Shown: in pieces, positions 1 to 7,643 of the stretch
Numbering within the stretch: position 1 is the first letter of the stretch
Layout: the number at the start of each line of letters is the position of its first letter
DNA from: Alphaproteobacteria bacterium
GTDB taxonomy: Bacteria; Pseudomonadota; Alphaproteobacteria; Rhodospirillales; WMHbin7
DNA: 56,550 nt
Assembly (NCBI GenBank): GCA_015231795.1
Contig: JADGAX010000002.1
Span: 657,067 to 713,616 of the forward strand
Reading direction: 5' to 3'
Notes under the pieces: model-generated
Databases searched by the model: none
What the model was told of the DNA's origin: nothing
What the model saw: the letters and a program-made list of their open reading frames with translations, nothing else
Made by a program: the position numbers and the translations under genes

Positions 1-149
1 AGGCATCGTTGCTCGACAATCCGGTGGCCGATCCCGAGCGCCCGCTCGAGGTCTTGCGCACCGTTCACTCCTTCGACCCCTGCTTGGCCTGCGCCGTGCA
101 TCTGGTCGATCGCGAGAAACGCAAGATCGTGCAAGTCAAGGCCCTCTGA
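1..149 (+). CDS. hupL: [NiFe]-hydrogenase large subunit, C-terminal end (partial)
   Basis: Only the last 48 codons are in the window (frame from base 3, stop TGA 147-149). The translation ends with the L2 signature HSFDPCLACAVH, whose two cysteines ligate the Ni-Fe centre. A 15-residue tail, LVDREKRKIVQVKAL, follows the His. In group 1 hydrogenases such a tail is removed by the endopeptidase after metal insertion, and that protease is encoded directly downstream (hupD). No cytochrome b gene (hupC) follows; a terminator comes next, so the large subunit appears to be the last gene of its own structural operon. The assignment to the large subunit is firm. The hydrogenase subgroup cannot be fixed from this fragment. 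Confidence 0.95.
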   Translation, partial: ASLLDNPVADPERPLEVLRTVHSFDPCLACAVHLVDREKRKIVQVKAL

Positions 150-168
150 TCCTTCGGGCCTTCCTCGA

Positions 169-205
169 CCCTCCCATTGCCAAAGCGATGGGAGGGTTTT
201 ATTTT
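169..205 (+). terminator. Rho-independent terminator after the hydrogenase large subunit
   Basis: A perfect 9-bp stem (CCCTCCCAT 169-177 with ATGGGAGGG 188-196) is followed by TTTTATTTT. It lies 20 bases after the large-subunit stop and separates the structural genes from the maturation genes. Confidence 0.85.
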
Positions 206-229
206 AGGTCGTTGAGCTATCCTTATTCC

Positions 230-289
230 CGTCATCGCCGGGCTTGACCCGGCGATCCATGGATGCCCGGATCAAGTCCGGGCATGACG
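230..289. repeat. 60-bp imperfect palindromic repeat element
   Basis: The segment runs from CGTCATCGCC to GGGCATGACG and is an inverted repeat centred at 259/260 on ATCCATGGAT, with arms that match almost throughout. Its core words, such as CCGGGCTTGA and TCAAGTCCGG, resemble the short dispersed palindromes common between genes in Rhizobiales and Rhodospirillales; that comparison is from memory. It sits between the hupL terminator and hupD. It could be a dispersed repeat or a structured RNA in the hupD leader. No second copy was seen in this window. Confidence 0.75.
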
Positions 290-331
290 AGGCGGGAAGC
301 GGTTTGCCACTTTGTAGGAAAGAAGCGTCTT

Positions 332-814
332 ATGCGCATCATGGTGCTGGGCATCGGCAATATCCTGATGACCGACGAGGGGATCGGCGTGCGCGTCGTC
401 CAGGAGATGGAAAGCCGCTTTCGCTTCCCGGACTCGGTCGAGATGGTGGATGGCGGGACGTCGGGCATGGAATTGCTCGAACCCATGATGGACCTGGATC
501 ATCTGATCGTGGTCGACGCCGTGCGCTCGGGCGATCCGGCCGGCACGCTGATTCGTCTGGAAGACGATGAAGTGCCCGCCCTGTTTCAGACCCGCCTGTC
601 GCCTCATCAGTTGGGCCTGTCCGACGTGCTGGCCACCTTGAAGCTGGCCGGAGGCTTTCCCAAACATCTGGTCTTGCTGGGCTGTGAACCCAAAAGCCTG
701 GAAACCAATATGGGCCTGTCGCCCGAGGTGGAAGCGAAGGTCGAGCCTTTGATCGACGCCACGCTCAAGGAGTTGTCGGCCATCGGCGTCGCACCGCTAA
801 GCGGGATGGCCTGA
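332..814 (+). CDS. hupD: Hydrogenase maturation endopeptidase
   Basis: 160 aa, the usual size of the HyaD/HybD/HupD family. The enzyme removes the C-terminal tail of the hydrogenase large subunit once nickel is in place. The N-terminus MRIMVLGIGNILMTDEGIG is the family signature. The expected nickel-sensing residues are visible as Glu16, Asp62 and probably His92. The start at 332 follows AGGAAAG (316-322). A longer in-frame reading from 263 would translate the palindromic repeat and has no ribosome-binding site. The stop is two bases before the next start, so it is probably translated together with hupF. Confidence 0.95.
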   Translation: MRIMVLGIGNILMTDEGIGVRVVQEMESRFRFPDSVEMVDGGTSGMELLEPMMDLDHLIVVDAVRSGDPAGTLIRLEDDEVPALFQTRLSPHQLGLSDVLATLKLAGGFPKHLVLLGCEPKSLETNMGLSPEVEAKVEPLIDATLKELSAIGVAPLSGMA

Positions 815-816
815 TC

Positions 817-1047
817 ATGTGCATGGCCATTCCGTCCGAAGTGATCGCTATCGAGAACGGCATGGCCACCGTGGAATGCTTCGGCGTCACGCGCCAAGCC
901 AGCCTGCTGATGATGGGTGACGAGGTGGAAATCGGCGATTTCGTGCTGATCCAGGCGGGCGGCTTCGTGGCCGAGAAAGTCGATAGGGAGACGGCGCTGG
1001 AAACGCAGGCTATGATGGCCGAAGCGCTTTCCCAGCCATCCGCATGA
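817..1047 (+). CDS. hupF: HypC/HupF-family hydrogenase assembly chaperone (first copy)
   Basis: 76 aa, beginning MCMAIPSEV. Cys2, exposed after Met removal, is the residue HypC-family proteins use to carry the Fe(CN)2CO unit and bind the immature large subunit. It is one of two HypC paralogs here; the other is at 5270. Its position between the protease and HupK matches HupF of uptake-hydrogenase clusters, which is known in rhizobia to protect or assemble the large subunit, for example under oxygen. Its stop overlaps the hupK start by ATGA. The HupF name rests on position, since sequence alone does not clearly separate HupF from HypC. Confidence 0.9.
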   Translation: MCMAIPSEVIAIENGMATVECFGVTRQASLLMMGDEVEIGDFVLIQAGGFVAEKVDRETALETQAMMAEALSQPSA

Positions 1048-2240
1048 CGACACCCGCGGCCGCCTTGGAGGGCGTGTTGCGCGCCCGACTTTGCGTGGAG
1101 GGCGGCATGATCAGGTCGGCGCTGGTGGCGCCGCGTCCCACCCCGCCCATCAAATCCTTGCTCAAGGGCCGCAAGCTGGCCGAGGCGGTTCGGCTTCTGC
1201 CCCGCCTGTTCAGCCTTTGCGGCATGGCGCAGACCGTGGCGGCCCTGGGAGCCGCCGAAATGGCGCTGGCCTTGCCTGTATCGGCTGCCCAGGTCGCGGC
1301 CAGACTGGCTTTTACCCTGGCGGAAACGGTGCAGGAACATGCCACGCGCCTGCTGCTGGACGCTCCCTTGGCGCTGGGCGAAGCGCCCGATGCCCAAGCG
1401 GCCAAAACCATCCGCCGCCATGTCGCTGGACTGGTCCCCTTGGTCTGTGCGAACGACGCATGGGTCAAGCCGGGCGGCGGCCAGTTGGACCCTGATCGCA
1501 AAGGGCTGGCCGAGTGGCTGGAAACGCTGCGCCGCTTGGTGCTGACCCATCTGATGGCGGGCTGCGACGTGGCCGGACTGACGCAAGCGTCTGAGCTGGA
1601 ACGCTGGGCCAAGAAAGGCGGCTCGACCGCCGCCCTGGGCATGGCGCGGATCTTCAAGGATCAGCAGGCTAGGCTTGGCGCGAGCGCCACCTTTCTGATG
1701 GGGCGGCTGGACCTTGAATTCGTCCGCTCGGCATTGGCCTGTGAAGGCGGGTTGGACTTCGCGAGCGCGCCCAGGAACGCCGACGGCTTTTGCCTGGAGA
1801 CCGGGCCGTTGTCTCGCCAGTACGAAAATCCGCTGATCAAGGATTTGCATCGCCATTACGGATATGGCTTGGCGGCAAGATACGCCGCCCGGTTGATCGA
1901 ACTTAGCCATGCCGTAACGGGCATTGCGCTTTCCCTGCCGTTGTTGGACGCTGAAGGGGCCAGCAATGATGATCCGGCAGGCGGCGACGGCGAAGGGCTG
2001 GGTAGCGCCGAGGCGGCGCGAGGACGGCTGTTTCACTGGCTGCGCTTGCGAGACGGGCTGGTTGATGACTACCGGCTACTGGCTCCCACCGAATGGAATT
2101 TCCATCCCGACGGCGCCTTCGCACAGGGATTGAAAGCCGTTGCGGCCAAGGATGACGAAGCCGTCCTGCGGGCCGCCAAGTTGCATGGGCTGGCGCTTGA
2201 CCCTTGCGTCTTGCTCAAAATCGAGGTGGACTATGCATGA
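1044..2240 (+). CDS. hupK: HupK-like hydrogenase expression/formation protein
   Basis: 398 aa. HupK proteins are distant, non-catalytic relatives of the hydrogenase large subunit, thought to act as scaffolds during cofactor assembly. Two vestigial large-subunit motifs can be seen. SLCGMAQ (residues 57-63) stands where RICGVC would be, and LDPCVLLK near the C-terminus replaces DPCxxCxxH. The second cysteine and the histidine of that motif are lost, as is the cleavable tail. The ATG overlaps the hupF stop by four bases, and the stop overlaps hypA by eight. Family membership follows from these motifs and from position between hupF and hypA. Confidence 0.82.
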   Translation: MTTPAAALEGVLRARLCVEGGMIRSALVAPRPTPPIKSLLKGRKLAEAVRLLPRLFSLCGMAQTVAALGAAEMALALPVSAAQVAARLAFTLAETVQEHATRLLLDAPLALGEAPDAQAAKTIRRHVAGLVPLVCANDAWVKPGGGQLDPDRKGLAEWLETLRRLVLTHLMAGCDVAGLTQASELERWAKKGGSTAALGMARIFKDQQARLGASATFLMGRLDLEFVRSALACEGGLDFASAPRNADGFCLETGPLSRQYENPLIKDLHRHYGYGLAARYAARLIELSHAVTGIALSLPLLDAEGASNDDPAGGDGEGLGSAEAARGRLFHWLRLRDGLVDDYRLLAPTEWNFHPDGAFAQGLKAVAAKDDEAVLRAAKLHGLALDPCVLLKIEVDYA

Positions 2241-2574
2241 AATGTCGCTGGCCGACGGGATCGCGCGCATCATTCAAGCCCAGGCCGATGAGCACGGCTT
2301 TTCCAAGGTGCTGACGGTGCGAGTCCAAATCGGCCAACTGGCCCATGTCGATCCCGACGCCCTGGCCTTTTGCTTTGGCGCCGTCATGAAGGGCACGCCC
2401 GCCGAAACGGCCAAGCTGGTGATCGAGCGCGCCGAGGGGCTGGTCTGGTGTTTGGGCTGCGCCGAACAGGTGGCGATCAAGGTTTGGGGCGAAGCCTGCC
2501 CCAAATGCGGCAGTTTCGATCTGAAGGCCGACGGCGGCGACGGCATGCGAATTTTGGATTTGGAGGTCGAGTGA
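2233..2574 (+). CDS. hypA: Hydrogenase nickel-insertion metallochaperone HypA
   Basis: 113 aa, a typical HypA length. The mature N-terminus MHEMSL supplies His2 for nickel binding. The structural zinc site is formed by Cys73 and Cys76 (CLGC) and Cys89 and Cys92 (CPKC). HypA delivers nickel to the large subunit together with HypB. The start at 2233 lies inside the end of hupK; an upstream in-frame ATG at 2140 would add residues unrelated to the family. The stop overlaps the hypB start by one base (TGATG), so HypA and HypB are probably made in fixed proportion. Confidence 0.96.
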   Translation: MHEMSLADGIARIIQAQADEHGFSKVLTVRVQIGQLAHVDPDALAFCFGAVMKGTPAETAKLVIERAEGLVWCLGCAEQVAIKVWGEACPKCGSFDLKADGGDGMRILDLEVE

Positions 2575-3365
2575 TGTGTAGCATATGCGGCTGCGGCGAG
2601 CACAAACATCATGGACACGACCATCATCACGACCATGATCATGATCACGGCCATGATCACGATCACGCCCATCATGACCATCCGCACGCGCCGGATCAGG
2701 GACGCTTGTTGCGCATCGAGCAAGACATTCTGTCCGAGAACAATCGCTGGGCCGCGCTCAACCGCAAAACCTTCCAGGAGCAAGCGACGCTGGCGCTCAA
2801 TCTGGTGTCCAGCCCCGGCTCGGGCAAAACGACGCTGCTGGTCAAGACCATCGGCATGCTGAAGGGAAAGCTGCCCTTGGCCGTGGTCGAGGGCGATCAG
2901 CAGACGGCGTTGGACGCCGAGCGCATCGAAGCCACCGGCATTCCCGCCCATCAGGTCAATACCGGCAAGGGCTGCCATCTCGACGCCCATATGGTGCGCC
3001 ATGCCCTGGAAACCCTGCCCTTGGGCGAAGGCGGCGTTTTGTTCATCGAGAATGTGGGCAATCTGGTTTGCCCCGCCGGCTTCGATTTGGGCGAGGCGGC
3101 CAAGGTGGCCGTGCTGTCGGTGACCGAGGGCGAGGACAAGCCGCTCAAATATCCCGACATGTTCAGGGCCGCCAGTCTGATGATTCTGAACAAGATCGAT
3201 CTGTTGGCGCATCTCGATTTCGACGTCGAGAAATGCGTCGAATACGCAAGGCGCGTACATCCCAATATCGGCGTGATCAAACTGTCGGCCCGCTCCGGCG
3301 AGGGGATGGAGTCCTGGCTGGCCTGGATCCAAGCCCAGCAGGCCCTGCTGCGCGTGGCGGGATGA
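2574..3365 (+). CDS. hypB: Hydrogenase nickel-incorporation GTPase HypB
   Basis: 263 aa. The N-terminus MCSICGCGE carries the high-affinity nickel site (Cys2, Cys5, Cys7). A histidine- and aspartate-rich stretch at about residues 10-38 follows, with 17 His, of the kind that stores nickel in rhizobial HypB. The SIMIBI-class GTPase domain starts with the P-loop SPGSGKTT (80-87). The GKGCHLDA segment belongs to the metal site at the GTPase dimer interface, and NKIDLL gives base specificity. The protein powers nickel transfer from HypA. The stop overlaps the hypF start. Confidence 0.97.
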   Translation: MCSICGCGEHKHHGHDHHHDHDHDHGHDHDHAHHDHPHAPDQGRLLRIEQDILSENNRWAALNRKTFQEQATLALNLVSSPGSGKTTLLVKTIGMLKGKLPLAVVEGDQQTALDAERIEATGIPAHQVNTGKGCHLDAHMVRHALETLPLGEGGVLFIENVGNLVCPAGFDLGEAAKVAVLSVTEGEDKPLKYPDMFRAASLMILNKIDLLAHLDFDVEKCVEYARRVHPNIGVIKLSARSGEGMESWLAWIQAQQALLRVAG

Positions 3366-4441
3366 TTGAATTCGACCTTCCCTTTGATGCACCCGCGGTG
3401 CTGGCGGTCGGCGCTTACCTCAAAAACAACGTCGCCGCCGCCAAGGGGCGAAAGGCCGTTGTTTCCGAAGCCAGGGGCAATCTGGAAACGCCCGACGACA
3501 TCAGGCGTTTCAAGGAAGACCTGCAAAGCATGATCGATTGGTTGGGCGAACCCGCCCGGCGCATCGCCCATGATCTGCATCCCGATTTTCCCAACAGCCG
3601 CCACGCTCAAAGCCTGGGCATTCCCGCCCTGGCCGTGCAGCATCATCACGCCCATGTCGCCGCCGTGGCCGCCGAGCATGGCCTTCTGGAACCCGTGATC
3701 GGTCTGGCCCTGGATGGTTTCGGCCTGGGGCCAGGCAACCAATCTTGGGGCGGCGAGTTGTTGCTTGTGAACGGTCCTGGGTACGAGCGCCTGGGCCATC
3801 TTCAGTCCTTGGCCCAACCGGGGGGCGATGTGGCGGCGCGCCAACCCTGGCGCATGGCGGCTTCTGTTCTGCACGAGTTGGGGCAAACCGGAACCATCGC
3901 CCAGCGTTTTTCCGATCAGCAAGGGGCCGAGGTGATCGGGCAGATGCTGGCCCGTTCGGTCAATTGTCCGCGCACCACCAGTTGCGGCCGTTTGTTTGAC
4001 GCCGCCTGCGGCCTGCTGAATCTGTTGCCGGTGGCCGCATTCGAAGGTCAGGCTCCGATGATGCTGGAAAGCCTAGCTAAGGCCCCCGAAATCATGGCGG
4101 GCGGTTGGAAGATCGAGGGCGAGGTCTTGTCCTTCATGCCCCTGCTGGCCAGGCTGGACGGCATGGACGCCGTGCTTGGATCCAATCTTTTCCATGGCAC
4201 ACTGGCCGCCGGACTGGCCGAATTCGCCGCCCTTCAGGCGCAAAAGCGCGGGATCGGACGGGTGGCGCTGTCGGGCGGCTGTTTTTTGAACGCCGTGCTG
4301 ACGGCCCAAATCGAGCGCCATCTTGCCGCCAAGGGCTTGCAGGCCCTGAAGGCTTGCCGCCTGTCGCCCGGCGACGGCGGCCTGGCCCTGGGTCAGGCCT
4401 GGGTGGCGGCGCTTGATCCAGAGACTTTGTTAAGCGGTTAG
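3362..4441 (+). CDS. hypF: Short HypF: carbamoyltransferase domain only
   Basis: 359 aa, about half of a standard HypF of roughly 750 aa. HypF makes the carbamoyl group that HypE turns into the cyanide ligands of the Ni-Fe site. Only the Kae1/TobZ-like C-terminal domain is present, with the metal-binding [11 protein letters not shown], the [16 protein letters not shown] loop and [11 protein letters not shown]. The acylphosphatase, zinc-finger and YrdC-like domains are missing. The truncation looks clean, because the ATG overlaps the hypB stop by four bases. From memory, Ralstonia eutropha HypF1 is similarly shortened and also lies in a cluster containing hypX. A full-length HypF elsewhere in the genome may supply carbamoyl-adenylate synthesis. 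Confidence 0.88.
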   Translation: MIEFDLPFDAPAVLAVGAYLKNNVAAAKGRKAVVSEARGNLETPDDIRRFKEDLQSMIDWLGEPARRIAHDLHPDFPNSRHAQSLGIPALAVQHHHAHVAAVAAEHGLLEPVIGLALDGFGLGPGNQSWGGELLLVNGPGYERLGHLQSLAQPGGDVAARQPWRMAASVLHELGQTGTIAQRFSDQQGAEVIGQMLARSVNCPRTTSCGRLFDAACGLLNLLPVAAFEGQAPMMLESLAKAPEIMAGGWKIEGEVLSFMPLLARLDGMDAVLGSNLFHGTLAAGLAEFAALQAQKRGIGRVALSGGCFLNAVLTAQIERHLAAKGLQALKACRLSPGDGGLALGQAWVAALDPETLLSG

Positions 4442-4456
4442 AGCAAGCAGCAAGCC

Positions 4457-4485
4457 TTGCATGTTCGATCCCGCCGTTGTAAAGT
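4457..4485 (+). promoter_or_regulatory. Candidate sigma-70 promoter of the toxin-antitoxin pair
   Basis: A -35 TTGCAT (4457-4462), a 17-base spacer and a -10 TAAAGT (4480-4485) lie between hypF and the antitoxin gene. The predicted start of transcription, near 4492, falls at the edge of the palindrome at 4494-4503. Confidence 0.5.
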
Positions 4486-4493
4486 ATCCTGGT

Positions 4494-4503
4494 TAACTAG
4501 TTA
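4494..4503. promoter_or_regulatory. Candidate operator palindrome for the antitoxin
   Basis: TAACTAGTTA is a perfect 10-bp palindrome about 20 bases before the antitoxin ATG, at the predicted transcription start. Phd/YefM antitoxins usually repress their own promoter through such short palindromes. The assignment is by position only. Confidence 0.45.
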
Positions 4504-4523
4504 GCAACGTTCAGGACAGGTCC

Positions 4524-4802
4524 ATGCCCTCCACCGCCCCTAATTGGTCCTTGTTCGACGCCAAGGCGCGTTTCAGCGAAGTGGTCGAGCGGGCGCGCCA
4601 TGACGGGCCGCAATTCGTCACCAAGCGGGGCGAGCCAGCGGTGGTGATCCTTTCCGCCGAAGATTATGCGGCGCTGCGCCCCCCTTTGCAGGCTGGAAGG
4701 ACGTTCAAGGATGTTCTGGTCGGCGGCCCCAAGCTAGATGAGGACGTTATCGATCTCATCAATGCGCGCTCCCGGGATTTTGGGCGCGAGATCGATTTGT
4801 GA
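4524..4802 (+). CDS. Phd/YefM-family antitoxin
   Basis: 92 aa. The N-terminal half, with WSLFDAKARFSEVVERA and VTKRGEPAVVILSAEDY, is the Phd/YefM DNA-binding and dimerisation fold. The variable C-terminal third would wrap the toxin. In such pairs the antitoxin neutralises the PIN nuclease and represses the operon. The pair stands between hypF and hypC, where the maturation operon is otherwise continuous and overlapping, so it looks inserted. The stop overlaps the toxin GTG by four bases (GTGA). Confidence 0.9.
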   Translation: MPSTAPNWSLFDAKARFSEVVERARHDGPQFVTKRGEPAVVILSAEDYAALRPPLQAGRTFKDVLVGGPKLDEDVIDLINARSRDFGREIDL

Positions 4803-5221
4803 GATATCTGCTCGATACCAATGTCATTTCGGAGACCCGGCGCAAGGCGCCAAATCCTGATGTTGTTGCATGGATCGAGCGGGCCGCGCCGGACTCGTTG
4901 CTCATAAGCGCCCTCACCTTGGGCGAAATCGCCAAAGGAGCGGAAAGTCTTTTGCGCCGCGACCCCGTGGCCGCCAATTCGCTCTATGCCTGGCTGGAGA
5001 CGATCCAGGCCAATTTCGCCGACCGCGTGCTAGGGATAGACGGCGACGTCTCAATGGCATGGGGCCGACTTTGCGCACATCGTCCGTTGCCCGTCATCGA
5101 TGGCCTGCTGGCGGCGACCGCTCTGGTCAGGGGCTTGACGCTTGTCACGCGCAATGCGGCGGATTTCACAGGAACGGGCGTGATTTTGCTCAATCCCTGG
5201 CTGGACCTGAAGTCCGCTTGA
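4799..5221 (+). CDS. vapC: VapC-family PIN-domain toxin
   Basis: 140 aa from a GTG start that overlaps the antitoxin stop. PIN-domain toxins are Mg2+-dependent ribonucleases, many of which cut tRNA or rRNA. The acidic active-site residues are in place: Asp6 (LLDTNVISE), Glu43 (TLGEIAKG), Asp101 (PVIDGLLAA) and Asp122 (TRNAADF). The gene looks intact and active. Together with the antitoxin it forms a VapBC-like module with a Phd-type antitoxin. The RNA target cannot be read from the sequence. Confidence 0.92.
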   Translation: MRYLLDTNVISETRRKAPNPDVVAWIERAAPDSLLISALTLGEIAKGAESLLRRDPVAANSLYAWLETIQANFADRVLGIDGDVSMAWGRLCAHRPLPVIDGLLAATALVRGLTLVTRNAADFTGTGVILLNPWLDLKSA

Positions 5222-5269
5222 TAAGGCCGCGTGCAGCCGCCATAGTCGCAGAAAACAAGGAGCCGCACC

Positions 5270-5500
5270 ATGTGCCTAGCCATGCCCGCCCGCGTTGTCG
5301 AGATGAGGGACGACGATCAAGCCGTCGTCGAGCTTGACGGCGTGCGCAAGGAAATCTCGGTGGCCCTGATCGAAGCGCCCCGGGTGGGCGATTACGTCAT
5401 TGTACATGTGGGCTATGCGCTGTCGCGTCTCGATCCCGAAGAGGCCGCGAAGACGCTGGCCTTGTTCGCCGAAATGCAGGCAGCCGGAGCCGCGGCTTGA
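5270..5500 (+). CDS. hypC: Hydrogenase assembly chaperone HypC
   Basis: 76 aa, starting MCLAMPARV with the essential Cys2. HypC holds the iron together with HypD while CO and cyanide are attached, then delivers it to the large-subunit precursor. The ribosome-binding site is AAGGAG (5257-5262). The stop overlaps the hypD TTG start, and it lies directly before hypD-hypE. This makes it the canonical HypC, whereas the copy at 817 lies with hupD and hupK. The last residues are alanine-rich and not conserved. Confidence 0.95.
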   Translation: MCLAMPARVVEMRDDDQAVVELDGVRKEISVALIEAPRVGDYVIVHVGYALSRLDPEEAAKTLALFAEMQAAGAAA

Positions 5501-6624
5501 AATATATCGACGAATACAGGGATGGCGACTTGGCCAAGGGCTTGGCGTCGGCCATCGCGCGCGAGGCCAAGCCCGATTGCCGCTATCACTTCATGGAATT
5601 TTGCGGCGGCCATACGCACGCCATCTTTCGCTACGGCATTCAAGACCTGCTGCCTTCCAATGTGCGCATGATCCACGGACCCGGCTGCCCGGTCTGCGTG
5701 CTGCCGATGGGCCGCATCGACGGCGCCATTCATTTAGCCAAGCAGCCGGGCGTCATTCTGGCCAGCTATGGCGACATGCTGCGCGTGCCAGGCGGCGGGC
5801 GCGAAAGCCTGTTGAAGGCCAAGGCCCTGGGGGCCGACGTGCGCATGATCTATTCGCCGTCGGATGCGGTGGCGCTGGCCAAGGCGCATCCCGACCGCGA
5901 GGTGGTTTTCTTCGCCATCGGCTTTGAAACCACCACGCCGCCCACGGCGCTGGCCATCCGCCAGGCCCATAGGGAAGGGCTTTCCAATTTCAGCGTCTAT
6001 TGCAACCATGTGCTGACCCCTTCGGCGATCTCCAGCATTCTGGAAGCGCCATCCGTGCGCGATCTGGGCACCGTGCCACTGGATGGTTTCATCGGCCCGG
6101 CGCATGTCTCCACCGTGATCGGCAGTCAGCCCTACGACTATTTCGCCGAAGAATATCGCCGCCCGGTGGTGATTGCCGGTTTCGAGCCGCTGGACGTTCT
6201 GCAAGCCATCTTGATGTTGATCCGCCAAGTGAACGAGGGCCGTTTCGAGGTCGAGAACGAATTCACCCGGGCGGTGACGAAGGAAGGCAACATGAAGGCC
6301 AAGACGCTGGTCGCCGAAACATTCGAGATGAAGCGCTCGTTCGAATGGCGCGGCCTTGGCTTGGTGCCCTACAGCGCTTTGGCCATCAAGCGCCAATGGG
6401 CCCAATTCGACGCCGAGGCGCGCTTTATCGTGCCCGAGTTCAAAACCGAGGATCACAAGGCCTGCGCTTGCGGGGCCATTCTGCGCGGCCTGAAAACGCC
6501 CGCCGATTGCAGCTTGTTCGCCACCGCCTGCACGCCCGAACATCCCATCGGCTCATGCATGGTGTCGGCGGAAGGGGCGTGCGCTGCCTATTACACCTAT
6601 GGCCGCCAGCGGAGAAAATCATGA
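5497..6624 (+). CDS. hypD: Hydrogenase Fe-ligand assembly scaffold HypD
   Basis: 375 aa, the standard HypD length. HypD is the [4Fe-4S] scaffold on which the Fe(CN)2CO unit is built with HypC and HypE. Visible motifs are CGGHTH (36-41, iron binding), GPGCPVC (61-67) and the redox motif GFETTTPPTA. The cysteine-rich C-terminal part (CACG, then DCSLFATAC) ligates the cluster. The start is taken as TTG 5497, since it gives the family N-terminus MKYIDEYRDG and overlaps the hypC stop. A TTG start here suggests translation coupled to hypC. The stop overlaps hypE by ATGA. Confidence 0.96.
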   Translation: MKYIDEYRDGDLAKGLASAIAREAKPDCRYHFMEFCGGHTHAIFRYGIQDLLPSNVRMIHGPGCPVCVLPMGRIDGAIHLAKQPGVILASYGDMLRVPGGGRESLLKAKALGADVRMIYSPSDAVALAKAHPDREVVFFAIGFETTTPPTALAIRQAHREGLSNFSVYCNHVLTPSAISSILEAPSVRDLGTVPLDGFIGPAHVSTVIGSQPYDYFAEEYRRPVVIAGFEPLDVLQAILMLIRQVNEGRFEVENEFTRAVTKEGNMKAKTLVAETFEMKRSFEWRGLGLVPYSALAIKRQWAQFDAEARFIVPEFKTEDHKACACGAILRGLKTPADCSLFATACTPEHPIGSCMVSAEGACAAYYTYGRQRRKS

Positions 6625-7643
6625 AGCTCGATCTGGAACATGGCGTCGTCGAAATGGCGCATGGCGGCGGCGGGCGGGCCATGGCCAAGCTGATCGAAAC
6701 CATCTTTCTTGGCAATTTCGACAATCCCTTGCTGGCGCAACACAACGATCAGGCCTGCTTTTCAATGCAGGCCGGACGCGTGGCGATGACCACCGATTCC
6801 TATGTCATCCAGCCCTTGTTCTTTCCTGGCGGCGACATCGGCAGCCTTGCCGTGCATGGCACGGTGAACGATCTGGCGATGTCGGGCGCAGTGCCCTTGT
6901 ATCTGTCGGCGGGCTTCATTCTGGAAGAAGGCTTGCCGCTTGGCGACCTCGCCCAGATCGCGCGCTCGATGGCGGCGGCGGCGCGCGAGGCAGGCGTTTT
7001 TATCGTGACCGGCGACACCAAGGTCGTCGAGAAGGGCAAGGGCGACGGCGTTTTCATCAACACCGCCGGAATTGGCGTGATTCCCGATGGCGTGGCGCCC
7101 TCTGGCGAGCGCGCTAGGCCCGGCGACGCGATTTTGGTGTCGGGCACGCTGGGCGATCATGGCGTGGCGGTGATGAGCAAGCGCGAGAATCTGGCCTTCG
7201 AGGTCGATATCTTGTCGGACGCGCAGGCCTTGAACGGGCTGGTGGCCGCCATGGTGGCAAAAGTGCCGGACATCCATGTGCTGCGCGATCCCACCCGGGG
7301 CGGTTTGGCCGCCACGCTGAATGAAATCGCCAGGCAAGCCAAGGTCGGCATGGAATTGGACGAGCGCGCCATTCCCATCAAAGGGGCCGTGCGCGCCGCC
7401 TGCGAATTCCTGGGGCTTGATCCCTTGAACGTCGCCAACGAAGGCAAGCTGGTCGCCATCTGCGCAGGCGATCAGGCAGAGCGCCTGCTGGCCGTTATGC
7501 GCGCACATCCCAAAGGGGCGGACAGCGCCATCATCGGGCGCGTGACCCAGGATGCCGATTGCTTCGTGACCTTGAAGACCGCCTTTGGCGGAACCCGCAT
7601 GGTCGATTGGCTGACCGGCGAACAACTGCCGAGAATCTGCTGA
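6621..7643 (+). CDS. hypE: Carbamoyl dehydratase HypE (cyanide ligand synthesis)
   Basis: 340 aa. HypE is a PurM-like ATPase that takes a carbamoyl group from HypF on its C-terminal cysteine and dehydrates it to thiocyanate for transfer to iron. The protein ends in the diagnostic PRIC, with the cysteine last. The N-terminal part has EMAHGGGGRAM and the ATP-binding VTGDTKVVEKG. The start at 6621 overlaps the hypD stop by four bases; a much longer in-frame reading through hypD from 6000 is not real. The stop overlaps hypX by one base. Confidence 0.97.
   Translation: MKLDLEHGVVEMAHGGGGRAMAKLIETIFLGNFDNPLLAQHNDQACFSMQAGRVAMTTDSYVIQPLFFPGGDIGSLAVHGTVNDLAMSGAVPLYLSAGFILEEGLPLGDLAQIARSMAAAAREAGVFIVTGDTKVVEKGKGDGVFINTAGIGVIPDGVAPSGERARPGDAILVSGTLGDHGVAVMSKRENLAFEVDILSDAQALNGLVAAMVAKVPDIHVLRDPTRGGLAATLNEIARQAKVGMELDERAIPIKGAVRAACEFLGLDPLNVANEGKLVAICAGDQAERLLAVMRAHPKGADSAIIGRVTQDADCFVTLKTAFGGTRMVDWLTGEQLPRIC

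Noticed and set aside
294-307. A GG-N10-GC sequence before hupD that could be a sigma-54 promoter for HoxA
   Set aside because: Only the invariant bases match. The predicted transcription start would fall on the hupD ribosome-binding site.
2611-2690. Short tandem CATGATCACG-like repeats that look like a DNA repeat array
   Set aside because: They encode the His/Asp-rich nickel-storage stretch of HypB and are explained by the protein.
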